NCBI GenBank assembly: GCA_019722365.1
Contig: JADFUC010002313.1
Coordinates: forward strand, 434,001 to 498,000
Source of the DNA: Lithospermum erythrorhizon
Taxonomy: Eukaryota; Streptophyta; Magnoliopsida; Boraginales; Boraginaceae
Length of the DNA stretch: 64,000 bases
Direction of reading: 5' to 3'
The notes under the pieces were generated by a model, which saw nothing but the letters and a program-made list of their open reading frames with translations, ran no database searches and was not told where the DNA came from. Below are positions 36,903 through 60,920 of the stretch, in pieces. The stretch's first letter is position 1, and each line of letters opens with the position of its first letter. The translations under genes were made by a program, and so were the position numbers.

Positions 36903-38821
36903 GCAAGCTGATTTCATGCGAAGAGGATGTGTGTGCATACTTCTCTGATTTAGTTCTACTCAAAAGCAATAATGGCAGTTGATGATAAAAAGAGTTCTTG
37001 TAATCTTTCATTTTATTAGTTTTATTTATGAAATTTATCATATGTTTGTTCCATAGGAACATGTACTTTTGTAGTTTGATTATTAGGATGTTCTCTGATG
37101 TTATACATGGTAGGGATTAGAGCATTTGCATCAGATTTTGCCTAAACTTTTCTCCTTGTAGCCACCTAATTCATGTTTTCTACCACTTTACCATTTTGTT
37201 CTACATTAGATAATTACCTAGTGTATACACCCCCATAATATTTAAACATGAATATTATAACACGACTTGTTTTGTCATCCATGTTGTCAACATAAAAAAA
37301 TCCCACTAAACATTAACACCGATGGATCTGACATAAAGGATGGTAATTTTGCAAAGCTTTTGAAAGACTTGTGTTGGACTGATGAAAAAAGATGAAATCA
37401 GGCTCAATGAGATGAAGAGTGAGGCCGAGGGGTGAGACAATATACAACATATGATTGCCAAAACAATATTTTGCTTAATTCCTTTTACATTAATTTGGTA
37501 TAATGAAATTTAATTATAATATTGATTATCAATGATAGAAGATTTAATAGAATAAATAAGTACTCCCTCCGTTTCTTTTTAATTGTATTTCTAGTCATTT
37601 GCACATATATTAAAAAAAATAAAAAGTAGCCAAAAAGTATTGAAAACATAAAATATCAATTAATTAAAACTATATAATTGGTTGATTGCTAATTTAATAA
37701 GAAAAATTAGTCAAAAAGTACATTGAAAATGTGAAAACACAATTTTTTATATTTTGATTAATTCGCCTTAATAAATTTTATTATTTTTTTAATAAATTTT
37801 CATTGTCTACATAGAATTTAAGTAATTAAAAATATATAATTTTATGCACTTTAACATTTATGTTCTATCAATTTAAAATAGTTCTTAAAAATAGATTTAA
37901 TAACAAATAAAATGAATGATGATGGATATTGGTAATTAAAAAAAATACAGTAATGAATAAAACTTATGCAGTTACTACAAGGTAATAATAGTCATGAAAA
38001 GTAAGCATTGAATAAAATACGAAGGTCGCATATGTGAGATGTCTTAATGTAGTTTAATTAGGTGGACGTGGTTTACATGTTACGATGTTTAATTCGAGAT
38101 CTATCTAATGTGTATTTAATGAGTAGCCACTAGTCTCCCTTATAAAAGGGTCATGACGTCATGCCAACTAAATCATAACGAGATACCATTTATATTCATT
38201 TTGATACATTCAATTATTTTAATAAATTTATTCAAAACAAATCACGTCTTCAAAATCTATATCCTGAATATCAATAAATGAAAATGAGATTTCATCCAAT
38301 TCATTTGACAATTGACACTAATCATTTCCGTAATTAATGAAAACATATTCAATCACCATAAATCATGTCCCCCATCCCAAAATCTTAAGAATATTTATCT
38401 ATTTTGAAAATCTCAAAATCAATTAATAAATTCCTTGAGGCAGCCGTAAATTAAGGAAAAAAAGTTAACACAAATCATAAATTTGAATTTTCTTAAACTT
38501 TATAGAAATTACCAAAAGCTATGAAATAAAGCATTAGATTTTGGGACAGAGGCGTTTTAATATGTAATTACCCATTAAATTTTGGGACGAAACAGTTAAT
38601 ATGTAATTACCATCGTTAATAAAAAAAAAATCCAATGATGAATGAAAACATAGTAAGTTGCCAAAACCAACGTCCAATTATTTTATAATAGGGAGAGAGG
38701 TGCTTCAGATCTAGTAGCAGAGCACCACATCTCACGATTCATACATTGGACCCACTTACCTACCAAGCTTCCACTCTTTTCAACACCCCCCCAACCCCCC
38801 CCCACCCCCCTCATCTTCTGC
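36903..38821. other. Spacer between the two methionine synthase genes
   Basis: Contains the 3' UTR of copy 1, then AT-rich DNA. TACTCCCTCCGTTTCTTTTT at 37561 looks like one Stowaway terminus, but no matching inverted end was found within about 500 bp. A 41-bp direct repeat (ATTA(G/A)ATTTTGGGAC...ATGTAATTACC) occurs at 38533 and 38574. The promoter of copy 2 occupies the last few hundred bases, with a C-rich tract (ACACCCCCCCAACCCCCCC) near 38783. Confidence 0.55.
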
Positions 38822-40337
38822 TATATAACACCCCTCCCTCTACTCTCAATCTCGTCTTCTCCTCTTCTTCCTCTGCTCCTATAATCTTCAAGAACTCATT
38901 TGCCCCTTTGTGTTCTTGAACTTGAAGGTATGATTCTCTCACCCAATTGCTGTTTTTGGGAGTTTGTGTGGTGTAGTAAGTGTGTACTTCATTTTCTTGA
39001 TTTTATATGGATGGGGTGAAACAGTTTAATGTAGTTAAATTTTAACTTCATCACGTTCGGTTCTGTTTATTCTGTTCATTTAGTTGGATTGAAGTTAAAT
39101 GATTTATCTCGATTCATACTGTTTTTTATTAATTTGGGTGTAGTATAAGTGAATGATATTTTAGTGGTACGTTCATTTTATTCCGTTGGACAAATAAAAT
39201 AGTATACAAAGATATTTTAAAACGTTCTGCTAGATCCCAACTAGCTAGATTCATCTCAACTAGCCTCGCTTATATTCATCCTCTAGTTTCATCTCCATCC
39301 AAACGGACCATATTGGTCAACGGATCTAGGTAGTTAAAATACTATTGGGATGTTAGTTGCATTTCAGATCTGGGTTTCTGCTTTCTGCTAGCATAGTTAG
39401 TTACTAAAAAAATGTGATCTTGCTTAATGTTTGCTTCTTGAAGTGGAGTTTTGATTGGGATTTGAGTTCTCTAGTTGTTAGAATTCTAGATCTGGGTTTC
39501 TGCTTTGCTGCTAGCATTACTAGGTAGTGATTTATGCTGATATTTGTAATAAAAATGTGATCTTGATTGATGGTTTCTTACTTGAAGTGAAGTTTTGATC
39601 GGGATTTGAGTTGTCTTTAATGTCTGATCACTTTCGTATGTTGCAGTAATTGTATAACTCTTTTTATTGATATGAAATGAATGAATCCAATTACTATTTT
39701 TCGACAGATCTAGCTAGTAAAATAATATAGTAATGTTGGTTGTATTCTAGAACTGATTTTCTGCTTTGCTGCTAGCATTACTATGTAGTAATGTATGCTG
39801 ATATTTAAACTAAAATGTGATATTGCTTGAAGTTAAGAATTTGGATTGGTATTTTGTGTTATCTAGTATGTTGATCGAATGTGATTCCTCTCTTCTTCTT
39901 ACTTAGATCTGTAACTTTTTTTTATCTTGTTACTGAATTTGAGTAGAGCTGAAGCTTATGTATGATTAATTTATGAAGTGTTCTACTCCCTTGATGGATA
40001 AGTAGTCGACGCACCATAGTTTTCATTACTGTTATACAATATCATGTAGTTGTAAGCTTCTTGAGTTGTACATTTGGGAATTACTCCGTAATAGATTAGT
40101 GGTGTCTCTTTTAGTTTAACTATGTAAGATTCATTAATTCTGAAGTTATTTTCTTGTTAACGTACAAATGTTATTAATTGTGAAATCAGGATGTATGTAA
40201 TGCATGCATTTCAGAAGAGTCTTATGTTTAAGTATATCACATGATAATGGCATGCTATGATATGATGAAATGTTTTCTACTGATAATGAGCTGGATCGGA
40301 ATGACTGATGATTCGATGTGGTTATTTGAACAGAAAA
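38822..40337 (+). promoter_or_regulatory. TATA box, leader exon and 1.4-kb 5' UTR intron of methionine synthase copy 2
   Basis: TATATAA at 38822-38828 is followed by a CT-rich leader exon that ends at GAAG|GTATGA (38927/38928). The intron runs to TTGAACAG at 40333, four bases before the ATG at 40338. It is T-rich, as is common for expression-enhancing leader introns, and contains degenerate tandem repeats from 39366. Function in expression is an inference from other plant genes. Confidence 0.7.
39366..39880 (+). repeat. Degenerate tandem repeats in the leader intron of copy 2
   Basis: Blocks starting AGATCTGGGTTTCTGCTTT at 39366 and 39488, and AGAACTGATTTTCTGCTTTG at 39749, are each followed by GCTAGCAT, a TAGT(A/T)A stretch, AAAATGTGAT(C/A)TTG and, in the first two, GAAGTTTTGATYGGGATTTGAGTT-like text. 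Spacing is about 122 and 261 bp. Confidence 0.75.
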
Positions 40338-43300
40338 ATGGCATCACACATAGTTGGATATCCCCGCATGGGTCCTAAGAGAGAGCTCAAGTTCGCTCTT
40401 GAATCCTTCTGGGATGGAAAGAGCAGTGCTGAGGATTTGCAGAAGGTTTCAGCTGACCTAAGGGCATCAATCTGGAAACAGATGGCTGATGCTGGCATCA
40501 AGTATATTCCCAGCAACACATTCTCTTACTATGACCAAGTGCTCGACACCACTGCCATGCTTGGTGCCGTGCCTGAAAGATACAACTGGAATGGTGGTGA
40601 AATTGGATTTGATACTTACTTCTCCATGGCCAGAGGAAATGCCTCTGTCCCTGCTATGGAAATGACCAAGTGGTTTGACACCAACTAGTAAGTGTTTTGA
40701 CATAATCTCGCTGTGACATTCAATCTAGCAGTGCCATTTATCTCATTATGTGCTAATTGGGTGTCTTTGTATGTATTTGTGCAGCCATTTCATTGTCCCT
40801 GAATTGGGACCTGATGTGAAGTTTTGTTATGCTTCTCACAAGGCTGTTACCGAGTACAAGGAGGCCAAGGCGGTATGCTTCTTACCATGTCCTCTTAGAG
40901 TCTTTTTTAGTACACTATGATTTAGCTTTTTTTAGAACTGTTTGGTACTCCGTGTATTCTATTTTGTCTGTATTATGTACAATTAGGTAGTACAACTGAA
41001 ATAATATAACCACTTCACCAAACTAAAGTTGAATAGATCTATTTACCTACCTATATGTTCCCAACTGTTTGATGATGTAATATAGTTATTTACCTTGTCA
41101 TTAATGTCTTAGCAAATGGTATATCTGCAATAATGTAATCTTAAGTACCAATATGGATTATTATTAGCCGAATACTTGTGGCTTTCTTTGGTGGTACGAC
41201 TGATTTTTGTTTTTGACCCTCTTGCAGCAAGGTGTGGACACTGTACCAGTCCTTGTTGGCCCTGTTTCATACTTGTTGCTATCTAAGCCTGCTAAGGGTG
41301 TCGAGAAGACTTTCAATCTTCTATCCCTTCTTGACAAAATTCTCCCCATCTACAAGTATGTAATATTTTCTCGTGCTATCATTTGGTCATATGAATTTTG
41401 CAATGCTTTGAAGTCTAATACTATGCTCTTGCAGGGAGGTCATTTCTGAGTTGAAGGCTGCTGGCGCTTCATGGATCCAGTTTGATGAGCCTACAATTGT
41501 GTTGGATCGTGATGCTCACCAATTGGAAGCATTTACCAAAGCATACTCTGAACTAGAGTCCACTCTTTCTGGCCTTGATGTTGTGGTTGAAACCTACTTT
41601 GCTGATATCCCTGAGGTGGCTTTCAAAGTCCTTACTTCTTTGAAGGGAGTTACTGGCTTTGGTTTTGACTTGGAACGTGGAAGCAAGACTCTAGATTTGA
41701 TCAAGAGTGGATTCCCTTCAGGCAAGTACTTGTTTGCTGGAATTGTTGATGGAAGAAACATTTGGGCCAATGATCTTGCTGCTTCTCTCAGTACGTTACA
41801 GACCCTTGAGGGCATTGTCGGAAAAGGTGTGTCTTCTTAAGATAACATTGCATTCCTGTATTAAATGCTCATGCAATAAGTAACAATTTAGTGATTTCAT
41901 GCAGACAAGCTTGTTGTGTCGACCTCATGCTCCCTTCTCCACACTGCTGTGGATCTTATCAACGAGACTAAGTTGGACTCAGAGATCAAGTCCTGGCTTG
42001 CATTTGCTGCCCAGAAGGTTCTTGAAGTGAATGCTTTGGCCAAGGCATTGGCTGGTCACAAGGATGAGGTTTGTGCATTTGATCTCAATTTTTTCTTCCT
42101 TCACCCCATCCCGTGCCCTCTGTTGTCAACTAATCTTCTCTTCATCAATTTAATTAACATCAATCTACTTTTTCAGGCATTCTTCTCTACTAATGCTGCT
42201 GCTCTAGCTTCCAGGAAGTCCTCCCCAAGGGTGACTAATGAATCTGTTCAGAAGGCTGTATGTTTACAACTCTTATGGTTCTTCTCTGATTTTGTTGCTA
42301 TTGGCAGATACCATTTTTAATACTTACCTTTCTTTCCTTGCGCTTCTATCAGGCTTCTGCTCTAAGGGGTTCTGAACATCGCCGTGCTACCACTGTTAAT
42401 GCTAGACTCGATGCCCAACAGAAGAAGCTCAACCTCCCAGTTCTCCCTACTACCACAATTGGATCCTTCCCTCAGACGGTAGAGCTCAGAAGAGTGCGCC
42501 GTGAATACAAAGCCAAAAAGTAGTGGATCTTCTCTATGATTTTCAATTTGTTTTACACCAATTCTTCTTATCTCCCTTAACGTTCTTGCATATTTCCTTC
42601 TAGGATCTCCGAGGAGGAGTACGTGAAGGCCATTGAGGAGGAGATCCGCAAGGTTGTTGAGCTCCAAGAAGAACTTGATATTGATGTCCTTGTCCATGGT
42701 GAGCCAGAGGTAAGCATGGATTCCCTATTATGCACAAGCATCACCTAATTTTTTAGAATCAAGTTATGTGCTTGCGAGGTACTAAGATGCTGACTCCATA
42801 TATTTTGCAGAGAAATGATATGGTTGAGTACTTCGGAGAGCAGTTGTCTGGTTTTGCTTTCACTGCTAACGGGTGGGTCCAATCTTATGGATCTCGCTGT
42901 GTGAAACCACCAATCATCTATGGTGATGTGAGCCGCCCAAACCCCATGACTGTTTTCTGGTCTTCCAAAGCTCAGAGCATGACCAAGCGCCCAATGAAGG
43001 GAATGCTTACAGGCCCTGTTACCATCCTCAACTGGTCTTTTGTTCGTAACGATCAACCCAGGTAATATAGATTTTGCTTTGTTCTTCTCTGCTAGAGCAC
43101 ATTCACTAATATTGAACAGCTAACACATAGCTATTTTCCTAATTATATAAATACGTTCCTTCTTTACTCAGATTTGAGACTTGCTACCAAATTGCATTGG
43201 CCATCAAGGATGAAGTAGAGGACCTTGAGAAGGCTGGTATCACTGTCATCCAGATTGATGAGGCTGCTTTGAGAGAGGGTTTGCCTCTTAGGAAATCCGA

Positions 43301-43830
43301 ACATGCTTTCTACTTGGATTGGGCTGTCCACTCATTTAGAATCACAAATTGTGGCGTTGAAGATACCACCCAGGTACAATTCGTTCGCTTCTAGTTTACT
43401 GATTCACCGTCATGTGTATTTTTCTCTGGCTAATTTATTAAATTTGTATCCGTTTTAACAGATCCACACTCACATGTGCTACTCAAACTTCAACGACATT
43501 ATCCATTCAATCATCAACATGGATGCTGATGTGATCACCATTGAGAACTCCCGATCAGATGAGAAGCTTCTCTCTGTCTTCCGTGAGGGAGTGAAATATG
43601 GTGCTGGTATTGGTCCTGGAGTCTATGACATCCACTCTCCAAGAATCCCATCAACAGAAGAGATTGCTGACAGAGTCAACAAAATGCTTGCAGTGCTCGA
43701 CACTAACATCTTGTGGGTTAACCCCGACTGTGGTCTCAAGACTCGCAAGTATGGAGAAGTGAAGCCAGCACTTCAGAACATGGTGTCTGCTGCCAAGCAA
43801 ATCCGAACACAGTTGGCCAGCGCTAAATGA
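40338..43830 (+). CDS. MS: Cobalamin-independent methionine synthase, copy 2
   Basis: Eleven coding exons at 40338-40687, 40785-40872, 41228-41355, 41435-41826, 41905-42068, 42177-42257, 42353-42519, 42604-42709, 42811-43061, 43172-43373, 43462-43830, giving 765 codons plus stop, the usual plant length. Exon sizes equal those of copy 1 except for the last (369 against 366 bp). Function is as for copy 1: folate-dependent methylation of homocysteine, probably cytosolic since no transit peptide precedes [17 protein letters not shown]. The zinc residues are intact in [11 protein letters not shown] and [11 protein letters not shown]. Sequence choices ([37 protein letters not shown]-like linker) are nearer to my memory of other plant enzymes than copy 1 is. 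It lies in direct tandem 3.4 kb downstream of copy 1. A strong TATA box and long leader intron suggest high expression (inference). Confidence 0.97.
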
Positions 43831-44347
43831 GGAAGCTGATTCAAGGGAAAGAACATGTGTGCAAGTTTTTTATATTTGTTATATCGACGAAATAATGAAA
43901 GTTTATGATGAAAGATTGTACGAGTAGGTGGTAGACGACGGTTGTCTATCTTATTGGTGCTATTATTTTCTGTGGTTTATTTTTGGATTTTTGTTCTGTT
44001 TGCTTCCTTCATATACATGTACTATGTATTCAAAGAATTTTCTCAGGTATGCAAGAAAGTAATTTAGGAAGATCATGTACTCTGATAAGTGGAAATCAAT
44101 ATGTTACATTACTAAGGACTTATCAAATTTGCAAACTGTGTATTTCGAAAAACCCACTCAGTTTATCTCAAAGAAAAGTTTCAGCTTGTTTATTGATGAC
44201 CTTACATTGGAGTTGACAACAGATTTATTGAAGGAAGAATAACTATAATCGTTACATCATGAAAAAAATGACACAAATAGACCCCTCAGATGAGAGTAAT
44301 CAGAATGTATCAAGTGCCTAAGCCACATTATTCGAGACTCGTAAACA
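43831..44347. other. Spacer between converging genes
   Basis: The 3' UTRs of methionine synthase copy 2 (+) and of the phytocyanin gene (-) meet here. Nothing else was recognised. Confidence 0.5.
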
Positions 44348-45442
44348 TTACTTGTGGTTCATGGCATAAGAAGGGTTGGAAGACGGTACATTAGTCATCG
44401 GAGGAAACATCCACTTCCAGCGGAAGTTGATGGCTGGGGCTGGAGCTGGAGTAGTGGACGGAGGGATCAAGAACTTCCAGGGGAAGTGTAAACTTGGAAT
44501 GGGGGCCTGGGATGGAGGGAAAATAAACTTCCAGGGGAAGTGTAAACTTGGAATGGGGGCCTGGAATGGGGACTCGATACTTGCTGCAGGGGCCTCGGAT
44601 GGAGGGAACATAAACTTCCAGGGGAACTCGATACTTGGTGCAGGAGCCTCTGATGGTGGAAACATAAACTTCCAGGGAAACTCGGTACTTGGAGCAGGAG
44701 CCACGGACGGAGGAAACATAAACTTCCACCACAATGGAGGACTTTTGGAGCTCGAAGGAGGAGAAGGAGCAAGACTAGGAGGAAGTCGGTAGCCTGGTTG
44801 GAAAGGCAGTCCTGGAATCAATGGCAATGGCAAAACAGGATAAACTGGAGTAGGAGCCATGTCCATAAGTGGAGGATGAACTGAAACAGGAAACACATCA
44901 ATGACCAACTTCTGCTTGCCTTCAGAGCAATGATCACCAATACCAGAAATGTACCATTTTCTGCCTGGAGTTGTCAATTCAACAACATCATTTCCAGAAG
45001 TTCGAGCCTGAGATGTTGGAGGTGCCATGCAGTTCTTGAATGCATCTCTTTTCACTTGCACTACATTGTTAGCTCCTGTTGGATATTTGAACACTGCCCA
45101 AATACAAGTTGAAAAATAATTAGTGGGTTTGAATAAGTCAGTTTTTAACGAACACAAACGCTAAATAATTTATAATTCTTTTGCTTGGTGAACTATAAGC
45201 ATTAATGATATTTCATATTTTGCGTCATCTTCATTATTAAATCATAAAAAAAAGTATACAAACAATATACCTAACGTATCTCCAACTCGGAAAATTTTGT
45301 CCTTCGCCCATGATCGATAATCGATATTGGTACTCCAACCTTTCTCATCTCCAACTAGGTGGTCCACGGCTGCAACATTACTAATAGCTAGTTGAAGTAC
45401 ACTAGCAACAATGACAAAGACAACTTTATTTGAAACATCCAT
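44348..45442 (-). CDS. Early-nodulin-like phytocyanin with repetitive Pro/Trp/Phe tail
   Basis: Two exons: 45442-45271 and 45093-44348 (minus strand), 305 codons plus stop. Residues 1-25 are a signal peptide (VVFVIVASVLQLAISNVAA). Residues 26-127 form a phytocyanin domain: HLVGDEKGWSTNIDYRSWA, FRVGDTLVFKY, KNCMAPP, KWYISGIGDHC, KLVIDV. Disulfide cysteines in KNC and DHC are present. The copper ligands appear incomplete: Asn replaces the usual His in GANNVVQV, and Ser replaces the copper-binding Cys in YISG. This fits the early nodulin-like group, which does not bind copper. After residue 150 the protein has a Pro/Ser/Ala-rich tail with seven repeats of (F)PWKFMFPPS type. AGP-like hydroxyproline modification and wall or membrane association are inferred. 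No hydrophobic GPI-signal-like C-terminus is seen (ends SYAMNHK). The single intron position matches phytocyanin genes. Confidence 0.9.
44390..44740 (-). repeat. In-frame coding repeats, about 54 bp, in the phytocyanin tail
   Basis: Six to seven units encode WKFMFPPS(V/E)APAPS(T/I)EFP-like stretches of about 18 residues. The plus strand shows AAACTTCCAGGGGAA-type blocks spaced mostly 54 bp apart. The first and last units are degenerate (WWKFMFPPS, WKWMFPP). Confidence 0.9.
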
Positions 45443-46744
45443 TGATCAGCACACAACAAGACTTTGTGCAATGAAAGAAAACAGAAAGAAGACACATTTA
45501 TAGATATGATGAGTACTAAATAAATTAACATTGTATTCTTGTTACAAAATTCACAACTGTATCCATGTGAAGATATAACATAAGACAGCTTGTTTCACTT
45601 GTATATTAACAGCTCAGAGGGTAAAAAATGCCGATACTAACTAGAGAGTGAAGAAGGAGAAATGTATAGTATTATGAATAATACAACTTAGTATCTCCTC
45701 CATTTGAGATAAAAACAAGCAGGTAGATGTTTGTTCTTATGGATTACTACTTATATTATTAGTTGACAAATACTAGGAGCTCGAAGAATCACATAATAAC
45801 TTTACAGGACAACTATTAGCTGGAGTACAAAATATCAAACATTTTGTTTTGGGACTAATGTATTAGCACAACATTAATTGAATGATAACGTTACAAACAT
45901 GTACGATCGAATGGTATCCAAAGACAAATATATTTAATAAATAGGAACCAACGAATAATTAGAGGCAAATCAAGTATGATAAGTACTCATTGTACGCATA
46001 AGTTTATAGATTAAGTAGGAATGTGAGGTACCATGAAGTTTCAGATTTACATCTTATAAGATTCTTGGATGGGGTCTTAGATAGATGACAGTACTTGTAA
46101 CGTCTCGTCTAAAACTGCAGATTAAGTACCGTTGGACTATAAGTCTATAACCCTCGCAGAATTATAACTTTTGAAGTCCGGCAGGTTTGCCTATCGTATC
46201 ATCTTATGGGTTGCAACAACGAGTCTTAACCGAAGATGGCAATGCATACATAGTAGTTAGTACATAACATGTTCTAACCGATTGCTCTGATAGAAGTTAA
46301 ATTGTATGTTGCATTTCTGGTTCAGTGTATACATCTAACAATGAGTTGATGAGCTTAGCAACATCTAATTGTGAATTGAATGTATAAAGGAATAGTTTTC
46401 TGGTCAATGTGTAATGTGTTTCAGTCTTGATGATAAATATTCATTATCAAACCCATCATTTTGGCAACTTACTACAAATAGTCCATCTTTGTTTGCAGAA
46501 CCAATTAATAAATCATATTCCATTTTAGGAGTTGATGACTACTCCTAATTATATTCTACTTGCAAGAAAAAGTACACCCCAGCCTAAACCAACCCAACTT
46601 ATTACGGAGGAGTGAGGACTATTCAATTTTAGAATTAACCAACCTAATTTATTACATACTACTAGTCCATTTATTTTGAGATGAATGGAAGTTAATTTCC
46701 TCGTTCATTAGTTTTGGATCTAAAAAACTGTTTCATTTAACAAA
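45443..46744. other. AT-rich intergenic region upstream of the phytocyanin gene
   Basis: This includes the phytocyanin promoter side. A slightly more balanced stretch at 46080-46260 (AACGTCTCGTCTAAAACTGC and so on) stands out from its AT-rich surroundings, but I recognise no element or gene. Confidence 0.35.
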
Positions 46745-47300
46745 GTAAATTCAGAGAAATTTTGAAAACTAACACAAAATCAACACTCATTAATATCTAG
46801 CATCCTTGCAATTTTTTCGCTTCAAATGACCCCCTCACAAAGTTAATGTCAATGCCATCCTTTTTACCCTCCTACCCTCCTTTCTTTCTCCAAATCACCC
46901 CCCACCCCCACCATTTCTGCACTACCCCCCACCCATCCTCTCACCACCACCGTTCCACCACAACAAACGCCATTACCCCACTACAATGAAACCCTATCTC
47001 ACCCCCTTAACAAAAGCGAACCCTACCCCCACCCCCACTAAAAAGAAGCAAGAACGAAGCGGTCACGATGAAAGGGGGCGCATCCGAAAAACCTGAAAGT
47101 AAGTGTAAGTGTATCCGAAAAACCGGTCGTGGGGAGCAAGAGTCGCGATGGATGTTTTGCCATGATTGGGAAAGATGGCAATAAAAGAGAATGCGAAGAA
47201 TGCCAGGCATTTCAGAGTTTTTATAGTATGACGCTTACTTAAAGAACAAATTTGTACAAAGCAAATTAAAATTGGGGTCGTTGGGCTTATTAAATTTCTC
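46745..47300. mobile_element. Inverted-repeat element A, about 560 bp
   Basis: The left end (GTAAATTCAGAGAAATTTTGAAA) pairs as an inverted repeat with the right end (reverse complement GAATTTACGAGAAATTTAATA). The left interior is C-rich (CACCCCCACC runs, 46880-47040) and the right interior G-rich. It is related to element B immediately downstream. No transposase is present. Confidence 0.5.
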
Positions 47301-47317
47301 GTAAATTCATCCATATT

Positions 47318-48275
47318 TACCGATAAATTTTAAAAACTAGCACAAAGTCAACACACTTATTAATATCTAAGCACCTTTGTAAATTTTTTGGCTTAAATGA
47401 CACCCTTGTAAAAAAAAAAAGACAATAATGCCCTCCCTTCCTTTTCATCCCTCGGCCTCCCCTTTCTATCCAAATCACCTCCAGCCCACCCCACCCCTCA
47501 AGGCTCCCCATCACCCCCACCCACCACTCCAACGCCCACACCACCCCACTACCCTACCACACACTACTATCGCTCCGCATTCCCCCCCCACCTATCGCCC
47601 ACCACCCCATCCGCCACCAAAACTAGTTTTTCACCAAAAAACATCACTAAATGCCAATATACACCAAAATGCCACCCAAGCATCGCGTATATCACGTATT
47701 TAAGTGCTTAAGGGTGTTTTGGATATTCCGCCAACACCACTCACTCAACACCAAACATCACCACCAACAAAAAAGCTTCACTACTACCACCACAATAAAA
47801 CTGTCCCCCCTCCCAATTAAAAATGAAACCCTACCCCTACCCCCAATTAAAAAAAGGAACTATATCCACGCCCCTAATTAAAAAATGAACCCTACCCCTA
47901 CCCCCAAATAAAAGTTAAAAGACGGTAGGGTCAGCGATTTAGGTTTTCGCAAATGAAAAGGCGGCGGGTATCCTCAAAACGAGTAAAGGGAAGAGGGGAT
48001 TCAAAACTCTGTGGCGGGCCGAAATAAAAAAATAGTGGGATGCATGGGTAAAGCGGGCAACGTCAGTCGCTAAGTAGGGGGAGTTACGGATGAAGCTGAT
48101 GTGTGGCGACATCGTGGTAAGATTATGAAGAAAAAGAGAACGAGAAAAAAATGGGAGGGACATTTTTGTATTTTTATAAGGGCATATTTAAAGCAAAAAA
48201 ATCAGAAGTGCTGCTGTAAATTAAAAAATTTCATTAAAATGCTAGTGTACAAAATTTCTCCATATTTACCTACAT
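47318..48275. mobile_element. Inverted-repeat element B, about 960 bp, related to element A
   Basis: The left end, CGATAAATTTTAAAAACTAG followed by CACAAAGTCAACAC, pairs with the right-end reverse complement GAGAAATTTTGTACACTAGC. GGCTTAAATGACACC on the left has GCTTTAAATATGCCC as counterpart on the right. The left end is also a direct copy of element A's left end (TTAATATCTA-GCA-CC-TTG-AATTTTTTCGCTTCAAATGAC in A). C-rich then G-rich halves again. ORFs here are low-complexity and not genes. Confidence 0.5.
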
Positions 48276-49197
48276 TCACCCTCAAATTATTACCACCCAA
48301 AAGTTAGGATAATCGAGGTGAATTTTATTTTAAAATTTGTTTCTAACATGATTCTCCTCGAAAAAATAAAAATATAACCAAATAACCTTTTAAAACATTC
48401 ACCTCAATTCACCTTGATTAGATTTTATGTTTTACCTTGCCCTAAATTTACTTCAATTCTTAATCAACTAACATTAGGAAATATCTTAATGATAACAAAT
48501 CAATTCATGTTCTTATCTTTTTAATTACTTAATCCTATGGACTTACTCATATAAATATCAAAAGACATTAATTCAAATTCTTATATTTTAATAAAAATCC
48601 ATTAATAAAAAATTATACGTTCTTCGTCTTCTTCAATCTTGTTCAACGATAGTTTTGATGGTCGTGAATAGATTTACTAACTGATTGGGTAATCTATAAA
48701 ATTTTAATAATTAAAATATATAAATGATATATTTATCTTTTTACTATTTTCAAAACCGATATATAAAGAAATGTAGACCTCATACAACAAATTACTTTAG
48801 AACACTAGTTTATTCTTTTTACTCTCATTAATTTAGTTTATCCTGTTGTACGTAACCTATAAAACAAATACTCAATATATATTATAATTTCTAAAACCTA
48901 AAAAAAATATTGTGACAAGACTAGAAAAAAGCAAGAATTGTAAGGTTTTCTTGATCCGCATGCAACCAAAAATTCCCAATTCAATTGGGGATCCAATATA
49001 CACACACCCAAATAATATCATAATTGTCGACGTGCCCAATCATAATAACAAGAAAATAATAAATACTGTACAAAAATAATTAAGTACAAAATTTCACATT
49101 ATACACTTTCCCAACAGTTTATTACAGCTCTGTGAAACAGTAGTTTTGTTTGTACTCAGATTTGCAGATTCAGACAGCATACCATCTTCTTCAATTC
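48276..49197. other. AT-rich spacer and UBP12 upstream region
   Basis: AT-rich DNA runs to about 49080. The likely 5' UTR of the UBP12-like gene precedes the ATG at 49198. No TATA box could be fixed with confidence. Confidence 0.4.

Positions 49198-60920
<11,723 letters not shown>

Noticed and set aside
37561..37900. Possible second Stowaway element
   Set aside because: Only one CTCCCTCCGT terminus is visible; no inverted partner within a plausible distance.
47428..47881. Proline/histidine-rich ORFs on the plus strand
   Set aside because: Low-complexity C-rich DNA of inverted-repeat element B, with no signal peptide or conserved motif.
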